Below, one piece after another: positions 33,266 to 44,778 of a stretch of DNA of 64,000 nt. Both the position numbers and the translations under genes were made by a program. The notes below the pieces were generated by a model that was not told the DNA's origin, made no database searches, and worked only from the letters and a program-made list of their open reading frames with translations. Each line of letters opens with the position of its first letter. The stretch's first letter is position 1. The DNA comes from Porphyra umbilicalis (Eukaryota > Rhodophyta > Bangiophyceae > Bangiales > Bangiaceae), in assembly GCA_002049455.2 (NCBI GenBank), contig KV919053.1, positions 35,761-99,760 on the forward strand. The letters run 5' to 3'.

Positions 33266-34598
33266 CTGCAGTAGCGTCGGCCGACGTATCATCGCTCAGG
33301 CAGTGCTCTACAAATCAAGGCCGTGGCCTCCTGTTCGTTTCTTGGCACAGAACAAGCCACCCACCCACACAGTCTTGGACAGACGACCGGATGACGGATG
33401 ATGGTGTTCCAGACAACTGGTCGCGAGTGTGCAGCTGCAGGCAGCTGCAGTGTCCGCGTATTTCTTCGCTTGAGGTCGAGAAGCTGCAGCTGCAGTGGAG
33501 CTGCAGGACGCTGTTGCTTACTTGGCACATTCTTGGGTTACCCATAGAGTAGGATCGGACAGAAGACCGGGCGACGGCTGACGCTCGCTGATACAGACAC
33601 ATTGCCGCATTCCGTGTCATTAGTCAATCACCGCAGAAGCAAGCAACAAGCAGTCAACAATCAGCTACTTCCCGATGCAGCTGTTCTGAGCGCGAGGATT
33701 CAGACACACCTGAAGGCTGTCATCCCTTTCAATGCTGTACGGCCGCAGGGCATCCGCCTGGCACGAAATGTGGCCCTCTGGCAGCTTACTGCACCTGGTT
33801 TACCAAACCGAGGGCTGTGGCACGCAAGATAGGTGACCAGCGAAGCCCTGTACGACCTGGACAGTACCCAGGCGGAGAGCGACCCAGGCGGAGAGCGACC
33901 GTGCGTGCCTGCCGTATCTCCCGCAGAGCCACTGCCACAGCCAGCTCGAGCGTCGCGCAGCTGCAGGCGTCCCGCCTCGCGCAGAAATGGCACCCAACGG
34001 GTACATAAGCTCTTCTCATTCGGTCTTTTTCACCACACCCAACCTCCTCACGACACAACCAACGACCGAACCGACGCAGTAGCACGAGAGCAAGCGTCAC
34101 AGAGCGGAGCGGCGTCGCTGTTACCGCGGCCGGCCCCTGTCACTGTCACGGCCGTCTACCCGCCCCACCACCATCGGCCAAGGCGCGACTGTCGCCTCTT
34201 CGCGCATTCAACATCGGCTACGCCCCTGTTGCTGCGGCGGCAGTCTTATCGCCCCACCGCATCGGCCAAGGCACTACGTCCGCCTCACCGTGGCGCTTCT
34301 CGGCGTGTCGCCATCGCTGCCGTGCCGCGTGCCGCATCCCCGCCGCGCTGCGCGGCGCGTCGCCACCCCTCCGTGCCGCGTCCGCGCGGCGTTGCTCGTC
34401 GTGTCGCTAGTGCGAACCGCAGGGGTGTCGCCACTCTGGCCGTTTTGGGTCCACGCGGCGTCGCTCAACACGCTGGTGGTGCTGGTCAAGCTACACGTGC
34501 CGACGGGCACACATCCCTCCCGGGACCCACGACCCGCCACCGGATTGTGCGTTTGTCTTTGCCGGTACCACGCTTCACGCTGCCTCGCTCTTTCCACG

Positions 34599-35888
34599 AT
34601 GGGCGCAAGGCGCCGCTTTGCTCGAATGCGGACGGTGCCAAACGCCCACGTAGAGACGACTGCGCAACGAGCCTACCGCCTAAGTACGGCGGCTGGCGAG
34701 GAGATGAACCGGCCGGCCGCAGACGGACCGGCTGTGGTGGTTGGCGTTGCAGCAGCAGCAGGTCGTCAAGATGCTGCTGCCGCGGTACGTGCTGCGCTGG
34801 CGGTGGCTCGTGACGAGCGGCGCTCCCGCCGCGCGGCAAAGAGGCTGCATCGTGCTGGCGTACGCATGAGCTTGGCTAGCGCGCCTGCCCACGAGATGAA
34901 TGGCGTCGACGACACGGCTGTCGGCGAGACCGATGTGGTGCGCGCCGGCACGAGTGCGGCGGGAGGCGGCATCGTCTCTGCAGCCGACAGCGCGCCTGTC
35001 GCCGAGACGGCCGCCGAGACGGCTGATGTCGCCACTGGAATGTGCCCGGCGGCAGTCGGCAATGAGCTCTTGTTTCACGTCGTCGGTGGGGTTTCCATCC
35101 CTGGAGGTGGAACGTCGGTCACCCGGCACGACCCTGGAGCGCTTGACTGGGACTTTGTGCAAGTCGATGCCACGGCGACGGTGGAGGGCACGACAGCGAC
35201 TCAATGCGCTACGCCGGATGGGCTTGAAGGGGAGGCCGGCGGTTGGGCGCAAGGCGATGGGGGCTTCGCCGTCTTAGCCGCATTGGAGCGACGGAAGCGC
35301 GCAAGGGGCGGCACGCCCGCACACGCGGTAGATTTTGGCGGCCTTCCACGGACCACAACGGCCAACGGACATCCGACGGCGCGAGTGGAGTCAGCTGAGC
35401 TCCAGCTTGGAGTCGAAGAGGCTGACGCCATCCCGCTATTTCAACCCCGGCCGTTGACCGCGCCAACGCGAGCGGTGGCACCGCCAACGCGAGCGGTGCC
35501 ACCCCCGGCCGTGACGGACTTGACGAGCACCCTCCCGGGCGTAAGCGGCGCCACCGCCGCGCCGGTCACAGGGACGGCAGCATCCAGCGCGTCGGGGGGC
35601 GCGGCGGAGCGCGCGACGGAGCTCTACCTTCATGACCTATGGTTGCGGAACGACGAGTTGCGGGCGGCTACTGAGGAGGAAGTGGTCATGCACGGTGTTG
35701 CGGACATGGCCTCGCAGGCGGCGTCACAGGCGTCACAGGACGAGCTCGCCCTGGTCGGTGACACTGCGTCACAGGCAAACTCAGAGGCAACCTTGCAGAC
35801 GCCATCGACGGGGCTCAGCGCCATGGACACGGAAGTGAAATTGTGGACGGCGCTCGACGCGGCCATCAACTCGCTGAATGCCATATGA
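34599..35888 (+). CDS. Unrecognised 429-residue acidic/disordered protein (element gene C)
   Basis: From the ATG at 34599 (context CCACGATGG). The N-terminus is basic with an Arg-rich patch (VARDERRSRRAAKRLHRAG), followed by an acidic Ala/Gly/Val-rich middle with a possible small beta segment (NELLFHVVGGVSIPGGGTSV, DWDFVQVDA). There is a short TRAVAPPTRAVPPP repeat, and an acidic C-terminus with ATELYLHDLWLRNDELRAATEEE, which could be a helix, and Gln/Ser repeats (SQAASQASQDE). The same frame is open further upstream without an ATG. No family recognised. Confidence 0.55.
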   Translation: MGARRRFARMRTVPNAHVETTAQRAYRLSTAAGEEMNRPAADGPAVVVGVAAAAGRQDAAAAVRAALAVARDERRSRRAAKRLHRAGVRMSLASAPAHEMNGVDDTAVGETDVVRAGTSAAGGGIVSAADSAPVAETAAETADVATGMCPAAVGNELLFHVVGGVSIPGGGTSVTRHDPGALDWDFVQVDATATVEGTTATQCATPDGLEGEAGGWAQGDGGFAVLAALERRKRARGGTPAHAVDFGGLPRTTTANGHPTARVESAELQLGVEEADAIPLFQPRPLTAPTRAVAPPTRAVPPPAVTDLTSTLPGVSGATAAPVTGTAASSASGGAAERATELYLHDLWLRNDELRAATEEEVVMHGVADMASQAASQASQDELALVGDTASQANSEATLQTPSTGLSAMDTEVKLWTALDAAINSLNAI

Positions 35889-37643
35889 CGGCGAATGTCT
35901 GGACAAGGCTCAAGCAGGCGCTCTCGTCAGCGCCGACGGACGGGACGGACGGAGAGGACGAGATAGCTGGTCGTGGACGAGAGTGACGCTCTTGGATGGG
36001 TGGCGACAGTGGGACGAGGTAGCGGTGGTGGTTGTGGGGTGACATGGCGTGTTAGAGAACAGAGGGATGTAGCACGCCAATGAAGGTCACTTTATATGGA
36101 AGCAAAAGCCGAGCGACACACAAGAGGAGATGAGAGACAAATGTGTTTGTCAGATCATTCTTATTGAGTGCGTCAGTGTCGTCAACGCGAGCCGTGTGCA
36201 GCTTGTGCAGCGAGCCGAGGCTCTGTACAACATTGGTGCTGATGCGAGGACAAGTAATGAACGAGGGCGACAAAGAATGAACGAGAGGGTCTCGAGGCGC
36301 TCGTCTGATAACGCTCAAGAACGAAGTGACAAAGACATCCTAGAAGGGCGATACGTGCAGGTCGGTGTTGGGGCGTGGGCGTGAGACAGACGAGAGTCAA
36401 GAGTGACCGTGAGCTGAGCCAGACGAGAGTCAAGGGTGGCCGTGAGCCAGACGAGAGTCAAGGGTGGCCAAGATGGCAGGGGTCGCCAAATCGGCGGTAG
36501 GTAGGTAGGGGTGACCAAGGCGGGTCGCCCAGGCGGTGGCGAGGGTCGCCCAGGCGGCGTCAAGGGTCGCCGAGGCGGCGACTTGGCGGCCACGAGGGAA
36601 ACTTCGGCCGGGAGTCGGAGATGCCTGACAAGCCTTGGCAGACCGCTCAGTACCTCTCAGCAGACCGCTCAGTACCTCTCATTACTGCTACGTTGCAACT
36701 TCAGCTGACCCCTGGTTGGATATTACAACACGTGGCCAGGCTGATTCTTTTGTCAAGAACTGGTGCTGCGCGGTTAGTAGCACCCCAGATATTTGAATTA
36801 TGTCACATTCTTTTACTCTTTTTGTCTGTTGGCTGATCATACTTTCACGTGATACTTGACGATTTCCATCATTGTCGAAAATGCAAATACCAGGATTGAC
36901 GGGATCCAAGTCGCCAAGAAGGTGCTGGTTTTGGTGGAGCAGGTCCGTTGTTGGAGAGCAGGCCGAGGCCGAAGGACACTTGTCACCGCCCACGCGCTGG
37001 TGAGTGGAGCATAGGATTCTGTCAGTTGACGTGGGACGGACTCGGGACGGACTCGACGGGGGCTGGAGCGCCCGCCTCCACGCACTACGCGAGACCGCGC
37101 GGGGGGGGCGGCGTGCCTGCAACCCCCTGGTCGCCACTACCCTGGCGCTTCCCTCCCGCACCTGCTTGACCCCGCCCTGCCACCCCCGCCCTGCTCCTAC
37201 TTCTGCAGCCGCCGCCGACGCGATGGGCGCTGAAGCGCCCGCCACCGCGCGCGACCCGAGGCCGCCGGGGCACGCCGCCCCCCTCACGGCCTCGACCGCG
37301 CCCGAGGCCGCGGGGGCGGCGTGCCTCCCAGCCCCTGGTCACCACTACCCCGGCACCCACCTCCTGGTTGCCACTACCCCAGCGACCCCCTCCCGCACCT
37401 GCTTGACCCCGCCCTGCCCCCCCGCCCTGCCCCCCCGCCCTGCCTCCCCGCCCGGCCGCTCCTACTACTGGTCTCCGCCGCCGACGGGACGGGCGCTGGA
37501 GCGCCCGCCACCGCGCGCTACCCGAGGCTGCGGGGGCACCTGCGGAGCCACGCCGCCCCCGCGGCCTCGACCGCGCGCTACCCGAGGCCGCGCTGGGGCC
37601 GGGGCGGCATTTTCGGGCTGCGATGGATCCATTTGCTTTTTGA
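35889..37643. other. Spacer between element genes C and D, with repeats
   Basis: Contains a 28/33-bp tandem repeat (36381-36471), short GGGTCGCC repeats (36480-36580), and GC-rich blocks at about 37050-37110, 37220-37290 and 37490-37600 repeating GGGCGCTGNAGCGCCCGCC. A minus-strand CCATATAAAG at about 36090 resembles a TATA box but no minus gene follows it convincingly. Confidence 0.45.
36381..36471 (+). repeat. 28/33-bp tandem repeat, three copies
   Basis: Units share GTGAG...CAGACGAGAGTCAAG followed by AGTGACC or GGTGGCC. Confidence 0.85.
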
Positions 37644-40600
37644 GAGGGGCACGATGGAGACTCAGTTGACGGGTCTGACGCGTCCGACGAGGATGCGGGG
37701 GATGGTGAGGGCGACAGGGCGGGTACAGCCTTGGACGATAGCGGGGTGGGAGCGTCCAACGACGTTCCGAGCCGGCGCGCATTTCAGCGGCGGCTCATGA
37801 CACCGCTACCTCCAGAAGGCGGTGAGGAAGAACGACAAACGTGGCTGTTGGTGGGACCGGTCAGCAGCGCCAACGACGTGAACCCGCAGGAGTTTGGATT
37901 CACGGCACACATCGTGGCTCACTCCAGGTACTCGGCGCGGGAGGTGTTTGCACGCGCTATCCCGCGACTGGTGAAGGCACGAGATGTTCCGTTCCGCAAT
38001 GAGGCCGCGACTTACGAGTCGCTCCGCTTCCTCGCCCGTTGCCAGCCACTTGCAGACGAAACGGGTGTCGAAGAGCCGTCGTGGCGAGACTTTCCCATTG
38101 GGGGGGAGCACTTGTTGCCTGTTGAGTGCAAGCGGGTGGTGACCAGGGCCAAGGCAGCCGCTAGTCGGGCGGGGGATCGTGTGGACGACGGAGTGGTGAC
38201 GCTTGTCTCTGTGCGCGGGGCGCTTGCGGCGCGCAACCACCCGTGGTACAAGTACCACTTGGAGCTGCACAACACGCGCGTATCCCGGCACGCGGCGGGA
38301 AAGACCGTAAACGCGGCTGGTTTCGTGCGGTTGGCAGTGGCCGTGCGGCGCACTATGGTGGCGGGCGCACCAGCGAGCGTTATTGCAGATCTGCGGCGGT
38401 TTTCGGAGCTGGTACATCCTTCTTCAGATGACGGCAGTGACGAGGATGCCCCCAAGCGACGCGCCACGCGCCGGTCGATGCCGTACGGCAAGACCGCACC
38501 GAGGATGTTGCCCACAGCTGATCAAGTGCGCACGGTCATTCGCGAGGCCGTGGACCAACCCGGCGCCGTCCCGCACTCAATGCTCTCGCTCAGACCCACA
38601 GGGGCTGTACGGGTTTGGAGGTACGTTGTCGGCTCGGCCACCACCGGCACCAGATGGCACGAGCTCAGCGATGGGTCAAGGAAGCGGCTTGCAGCTCCCT
38701 ACCACCGACGGCGGGCGTCAGGAGAGCGGGGCTCCGGGAGTCGATCACGGGGCGGTGGGAAATCGCATCGGCGCGCTTCGATGGAGCTGTTGGAAGCTGT
38801 CGACGCAGTTGCTGATGAGACCGCCACAAGCAGGGCCTGCTCCGCCGCTGAATTGCGCGCCCGATTTTACATCACTCGCAGTACCTATCTTGAAAGTGTA
38901 CCGGCTGATGATGCGGGCTCCCCGTCAGCGGCGGGCGCTCAACAGCGGTCGGACGACAAAGGTCGGGAGCTGGTCGTCGCGGTCGAGTTTGACCCAGAGG
39001 TGGCTTTGCGCTCGGCATTGTCTTCGGCCCGTGGTTCCAAGGTTGGGTCTGAGGAGGAGTGTCATCAGGCTCCTGTCGCCCTCACGTTAGCAGGTGACGG
39101 CGGACCGGTGCGGCGCACTTCCATGACAGTATTCACGCTGACCGTGTCCACCCCGCTACTGCGCAAGGGCCGCACGCCACTCATTCCCTTTTTGTTCATT
39201 CTCGGGGGGGAGCAGGCCATCCACTCCTCGGTTGGCGAGCGTCTGCGGCGCTTGTTGCGGAGGACGATGCTCTCGACCTACGAGGTACAGGTCAAGATTG
39301 CCGATCCTTCGGACGACGACGGCGTCGGGCCGCCGCCCGGCCAGTCACCCGGACCCCCGCATCCCGGACCGCGCGGCCAGCCCTCGTCGTAGCCTGACTG
39401 GCCTGCCGCCGAGGCAAGCACGCCTACTCCGCTGACGCAGCCGATGGTCGAGGGCTCCTCCCGCGACGCGCTGCCGTCCACCACCCCACCCTCCAAGACC
39501 GTCAAGACGTGGCGGGTGCGCTCGGTGCCGCTGCGGCTCCCGTTTCTAGTGCGCCTGTGTGGAGATTTTGCCATGCTTTGTCATTTCCTGACGCTGACAG
39601 GTGGCGGGGACGTCAACAGGTGCCCGTTTCGGTGGCCGTGTTGGCCAGCCGGCTACCTCTCATCTTCCTTGCTTGACGGAGGGACAGGTGACACCCGCGA
39701 TGGGCCCCTCCTCTCTGCTCACTGGGAGCTGACCATTTGGAGCCTCGCCCGCTGGTCCACGCTGCGAGACAAGACGTGGCGGGTCTCCGACGGGCGACTG
39801 CTGCGTGCGTGCGGGCGGTGCCAAGCGGAAATGGTCGCCGTGTCTTCTTCGGCTGCGGTCCTTTCGTGCGGCAACGTGATGTGCTCCCTCTTCGATCGCC
39901 CGCAGGCGAAGCTCATCCCAAGAATTGCCGACACGCCATTGTCGACGGCCTTCCGGCGGCTGCGTCGCCGGCTCGGTGGGCCTCGTGGCTACCCGCTGCT
40001 GGCGGACATCCCCTTCTTCATACAGGCACCCGTCATGCACTGTGCCGGAAAAATCAGCAAATGCTTGATGTACTTTTTGCTGGCGCTCTTGCACAAGCCC
40101 TTCCGCACTATGGCTCGCCAAAGGATATACGCCCTTCTCGGCCGCTCCAACCTCGGCGCGATGTACCTGCGGGAGTTTGCGCGGCTGGACGCGATGGTGG
40201 TGGCCCTGCCACATTCGATGGGCTGCGCGACTGACGCCGGCGTCATCGTCATGATGCAGCTCAACCAGCTCATGAGCGCCTCGTGGCGCCGTGCGATCGG
40301 ATCCAAGCCGGCCGTCGCGCGGGAGCACGCGGCCTCGGCGATTCAGTTGGCGGCGGCGCTGCTCGCGTCCACCTTCCGCGCTCTGAAGCCGTTTGATCCA
40401 GAGACGAAGAAGGCAGGCGTATTCAACTTGTACCTGCACACCGCCCTCGCGCACGTCCGACAGCTGGTCGGCGCTGAGTTCCCCACGCTCCATCTTATCT
40501 GTGATGACCACATTGAGGGGATGATCGCATCGCTCAACCGCTATTTCAACAGGCGCACAAACAACGTGTCCCGTGGTCAGTCGCTCGTGAACAGAGTGGC

Positions 40601-42026
40601 TCTGGTGCCGTTGACATTCGACAAGACTAAGATACGGGCGGCAGCTGAGCAGCAGCTGTTTACCAAGGAGATCATTGTGTGCCCGTGCATCGTCAAGCTC
40701 ACGCCAACTGCGGGTGCGGACCTCGAGGAGATCGTCCGACTCGCTTGCCGAGACGCCGCGCTGTCGGTAGCCGTTGAATCGGCGGTAGACACCATTTCGC
40801 TAACGCCGGAAACCTCTGGCCTTGTGAAAGCTGCGAGAGAGGCAACGAGGGCAGCCGCATCTGCGGCTGCCGCCGTCGCGGGGGCAAAGGCGGCAGCGAA
40901 GGCGTCGATCGCCGCAGAGACGGACCCCGCCACGATGGCCGAGTCGGCCCGTGTTGAGGGCAATGCGACCGTGGTCTATTCCGTTGCGCAGGCGGCAATG
41001 GTTGCCGTCGCCGGACGTGTGCCCCTTCTCTTCGCGCTGGCCGCCGAACCTGATGTTGTCCGGCAGAACCAAACGCCGCAGCTCGAACCAAGCATGGAAC
41101 AAACGCTACAGGATGAGCTTGAGAAGGCCCAACGCCGCATCTCCGTTTGCATGTGCGGGAGCCTGTCGGGCAAGGGCCCGAGCACGGTCGCAAGGAAGGC
41201 CATGAGGAAGACCGCCGATGGGGGCACGGACTCGGACGCGGACGTGGATGTTGCGGACGGCGGCGTGGTTGACGTGGACCGCGTGGATGACGCGGATGTC
41301 GCGGACGCGGGCGAGGCGTGCGCTACCGGCGCAGCGAGCGCGAGCGAGCGGGGCGAGGTCGCGCTGGGAACGAGCCCGGCGATTGAGGCGCACCTCGGCG
41401 CGGTTGGTAGCGTCGAACACCTCACGGATTCGATGCACGATGCGATGGAGGAGGTTGCGCCCGGCGTGTTTCGGGACGAGGAATTCGGTTTCGGGACGGG
41501 GGTGCCAGAGGACCAGGACATAGGCGAGGACATGCTCCTTCCAGAGCGCTCCCGCCCGCGGTCCGATGTCCCTGTCGAGGGCGACCGATGCTACCGACTC
41601 GAAGAGCTTGGGGCTGATGAGAGTGACGACGACTGCAGCGATGGCGACAGCATGGGCGATGACGACGGCCACCAATGCGCTCGCACCAGCACGCGCGCCA
41701 ACCCGACGGAAGACGGCTTCGGGGCGTTCTTGCTCGAGGGTGCGGCTGGTGACGAGCCATTGGCACCGTTTTTGCCGTCGGCGGCAGTGGTGCAAACCGT
41801 GCTCGGCTCCAGGACGTATTCTTCGGAGACTCCCGATGCGGTCCCTCTTGCTCGGGCATTGGAGGAGGAGCTCATCCTCGTTCAGTTATTTATCGCGCGG
41901 CTGCGCACGCCTGAGTTTCTTGCATGGGCTAGAAGGGACGGTGTCCTACTGCGGGACATGGCCCTCGCCGCCGAGCGCCTGCGTCACGCCATCGTCTGCA
42001 GAATGGTCGACCTCGATGGGACCTAG
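37644..42026 (+). CDS. Putative transposase (element gene D), ~1450 codons split by one in-frame TAG
   Basis: The frame is open from 37644 to 42026 except TAG at 39390-39392; no shift occurs there. No in-frame ATG exists before 37797. An ATG at 37654 is one base out of phase with the acidic segment (DGSDASDEDAGDGEGD) that follows, so the start may be damaged or spliced. After the TAG, the order is RLCGDFAML (D at 39564), a Cys pair CPFRWPCW (39621, 39639), PVMHCAGKISKCLMYF (~40030), and HLICDDHIEGMIASLNRYFN with RRTNN (~40490-40565). The tail is Ala-rich then acidic. The same order, GDxxFL, then Cys pair, then PLH/LG, then H...H with E..N, recurs in the remnant at 53817-56980. I read this as one transposase superfamily without a name I can give; catalytic residues are not proven. 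Confidence 0.6.
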
Positions 42027-43375
42027 GCGGGGCGCCTTTTCTCGCAGGCGGTCATGCGCACCGCGTGGCCGTCGGCGCGGGGGAGGAGAAGCTGGCCGCG
42101 AGGCGGTACCACCACCGCGGTGGTGGCTCCTGGCCACGCCGGGGGGGGGGGGGGGGGGGGGGGGGCTCGCACCGGGGGGCTCGCACCCGACCGGTCTGGC
42201 CTGCCGCGGCGCCCGCCCCGCGGCCGCGCCCGCCGATGCGGCCGCCGCCGCCGCCGCCGCGGGCGCGGCAGCGGCGGCCGCCGCGACCGACCACACCGGC
42301 CCATACAGCGTGGCGGCACCCGCCGACGCGCCGCCGCGGCGGCGCGGCGGCGGCCGCCGCCGCCGCGTCGTCGCGTCGTACCCCGACCCCGGGCCCCCGC
42401 CTTTTCTCGCGGGCGGTCATGCGCACCGCGTGGCCGTCGGCGTGGGGGGGGAGGGGGAGAAGCTGGCCGCGAGGCGGTGACGCGGTGGTGGCGGCGACGC
42501 GGCAGCCGTCGGCGTGGGGGGGAGGATCATGTGCGCGTCGGTGGGGGAGAAGAGAAGGCGGCTTGGCGGCGACGGCGACGCGGTGACCGTCGAGCGGTGG
42601 AGAGGAGGCGACGGTGGGGAGGAGCGGCGGCGCAGCGGCGGCGGTGGGCCAGCGGCTTGGCGGCGACGGCGACGCGGTGACCGTCGAGCAGTAGAGATGC
42701 GCCGCGGTGGTGGGTGGTCGGCAGCGGGAAGGGGACCCCCAAAGACAAGGTTGATGCAGCCAGCCAGGCTCGTTTGGGGAGGGAGGAGAGGGGGGTCGTC
42801 GAACAAGCAAACGGCGGCGGGCGCGGGGGCACGGGGACTGATGAGATGTGTGGGGGCGGTGCGGAGGCCATCTAGTAGGGGGGGCACGGGGACTGATGAG
42901 ATGTGTGGGGGCGGTGCGGAGGCCATCTAGTAGGGGTGGGCGCCTTGTTCGTTGCTGCTTGCGAGGATTCCAAAAAAACAGCCGGGCTTCCGTCGTTCTG
43001 GTGTCCTTTGTCGCGTCACCAGTCTGACCTCCCGAACGACCTCACTTCCGTCCCCAGTCCGTCGTACCGACGAGCTTACTGTGGCGAGATTTCTTGGAGC
43101 ACGCATGCTGTCCGGCCTGGTTTGCGATTCTCGTCCCCGCATTGCGGCTTCTCGGTCCCGGATGCGGAATCTGCGCTACATGCACTGTGAAGCGCCTTCC
43201 GGTCTCTGAAGGGATGCGGAAATGGTGCAGTCGCCTGCACCTACACAGGGCGCATCGCGTTCTGTAAAGTGCGCACTTGGTCAAGTTCCGTTAATCGATT
43301 GTCAGAATTGTGGTGAATAATCTGCCCATATGGGGCTGCTGGGGGGCTCCGCAATCGGATCACGGGCCGTTCCGC
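42027..43375. other. Right arm of the 16.9-kb element, repeats, no gene
   Basis: Holds a long G run (42141-42164) and two copies of an ~75-base segment (42030-42105 and 42399-42479: GCGGTCATGCGCACCGCGTG, then GAAGCTGGCCGCGAGGCGGT). Also present are repeated GACGCGGTGACCGTCGAGC (42577 and 42671) and a 55-bp tandem repeat (42827-42936). 43000-43375 is balanced in composition with nothing recognised. Confidence 0.5.
42827..42936 (+). repeat. 55-bp tandem duplication
   Basis: ACGGGGACTGATGAGATGTG and GGAGGCCATCTAGTAGGGG recur 55 bases apart with almost no change. Confidence 0.9.
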
Positions 43376-43419
43376 AAAAAAAAACGCCAAATGCGTCCAG
43401 CGCGCGTTAAGGAGCACTG
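43376..43419 (-). repeat. Right terminal inverted repeat of the 16.9-kb element
   Basis: Inverted match to 26540-26582; plus strand ends ...TTAAGGAGCACTG. Confidence 0.7.
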
Positions 43420-44778
43420 CGCCGGGGGGGTTTCTGTGGTGCGACGGGCGCCTCTGTGTCGTTTCGTGGGATAGGCGCCCATTCTTAATGTCCTGACTGA
43501 AAGCGCGTACGCGAAAACACCCCGGCCTAGAGTTGTGCCGTGACCGAGGACCATCTATTTGTGTAAGTTCTGAAGCATTTTTTAGACTTGAAACATGCCG
43601 CGTCGCGCTTCACTTGGCACGTGGCTGTATTTTTCATGAACTGCATTGGTTCTTAATTTCATGTCCCTGCGGGCGTCCACGTGCAGGCGCGCCCGCCCGA
43701 GCCGTCCGCCCCGAAGCGCGCCGGCGCCTTGCCCAGGCGACGCCTTGCTTGCGACAGCCCCAAGTCACGCACGGCTCGCCGACAGCCTCACCCCCCCCAG
43801 CCCTCCGGCCTCACACCTACGTCCGCCTTCGCCGCTGGTACCGCGCAGCCCACCCGCTCCCCGGGGCAAACGCCACGACACTCCCGCCCCCTCGTCCATG
43901 GTCGCTAGGTTTTACTGCCAGCAGCCAGCCTATCGCATCAGGGGGCGCGGGCGCAGGGGCCGCCTTCGCCGCCGTAGGGGCTGCCACCGGCAAGCCAGCG
44001 GCATCTTCACCCCCCCCCCCCTCCAGACCAACGGCCCCTCAACCCCTCCACAACCGCCAAAATGTATCCCCCTGTCCGGTCTCCTCCCCCCACGACGTAC
44101 CACGCGGTCAGCTGCGCGACGTCCCGCACGGCCAGTTTCGCCACCGCGACACAACCACCCCCTCGCTGGGGCCACACGCACGGCGCCGCGCTCTCCTCGT
44201 CACAGGCCCGCGCCCACCACCACGCGGGCAGCTGCGTCACGCCACTTGCGACTGCCCGCTTCAGTCACTGCGCGCCACGGCCACACCACATTCTACGCGT
44301 CTCCGCTGTCCCCGATCTTGGCCATCTCCTGCGCGTTCAAAATTTTGAAGAACAAGAACACCGTCTGGAGCATCTCTGGGGCAGGTTCCAACAATTACAC
44401 TCTCAATTCCTCACCGGACGCGGTCATATGCAGCACGCATCCTTGTTTTCAGCTCGTCTGAAGCACAGACCCCCCGTTTCAAGCCATCTGAACGAGAAAA
44501 AAACCCTTCCTTCACATGGTTGGACCTCACAAACGCCCAACGTACGGCCATGCTGCCAAAACACATTTTAGAGATACGTTGCAGAGTGACGCTTCCACCC
44601 ATGTCGGACTCACCGTACGGCGATGTCCGCCCGAGCCGTACGAGGTCTCTCCGCGACAACCCCGCTTTTTCGCAAGTACTCCCGCAACGTGCACTAGATC
44701 GAGAAAAATTTACAATGGGGGCCCCTATGCGCATGTTGGATACATAGGACCCTGTCCTAAGAGCACGTCAATCGGTGC
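43420..44778. other. No gene recognised
   Basis: Pro/Ala-rich plus-strand frames between 43640 and 44350 have no domain and overlap each other in different phases. Includes a C run at 44011-44021. Confidence 0.4.

Larger units (their letters stand above)
32233..34598. other. Central divergent intergenic region of the 16.9-kb element
   Basis: Separates minus-strand genes A/B from plus-strand genes C/D. It is rich in direct repeats (two are listed separately), has a dense CTGCAG/GCTGCAGCTGCAG cluster at 33430-33510, and a TACATAAG motif at about 34002-34009 that could serve gene C. It probably carries both promoters. The imperfect ~70-base CCCGCCAGCTCCCCCGC repeats at 32450-32560 add to the pattern. 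Confidence 0.5.
26540..43419. mobile_element. Candidate 16.9-kb DNA transposon with four divergent genes
   Basis: The left end (26540-26582: CAGTGCTCCTTAA, then GCGCTGGACGCATTTGGCG and a T run) recurs inverted at 43376-43419 with about three mismatches in ~43 bases. Between them lie two minus-strand genes (27816-30524, 31279-32232) and two plus-strand genes (34599-35888, 37644-42026), diverging from a repeat-rich centre. The last gene has transposase-like architecture. I could not identify a clean target-site duplication. The right flank does not continue the minisatellite on the left, so the exact ends need comparison with another copy. Confidence 0.6.

Noticed and set aside
26540-43419. A viral origin for the 16.9-kb block
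   Set aside because: No capsid, polymerase or packaging gene motif was found in genes A-D, and gene D resembles the transposase remnant at 54-57 kb.
44411-44734. Minus-strand 107-codon frame, considered as a Tc1-like transposase fragment
   Set aside because: No DDE-type motif could be placed, and the frame is short and bounded by repeats.
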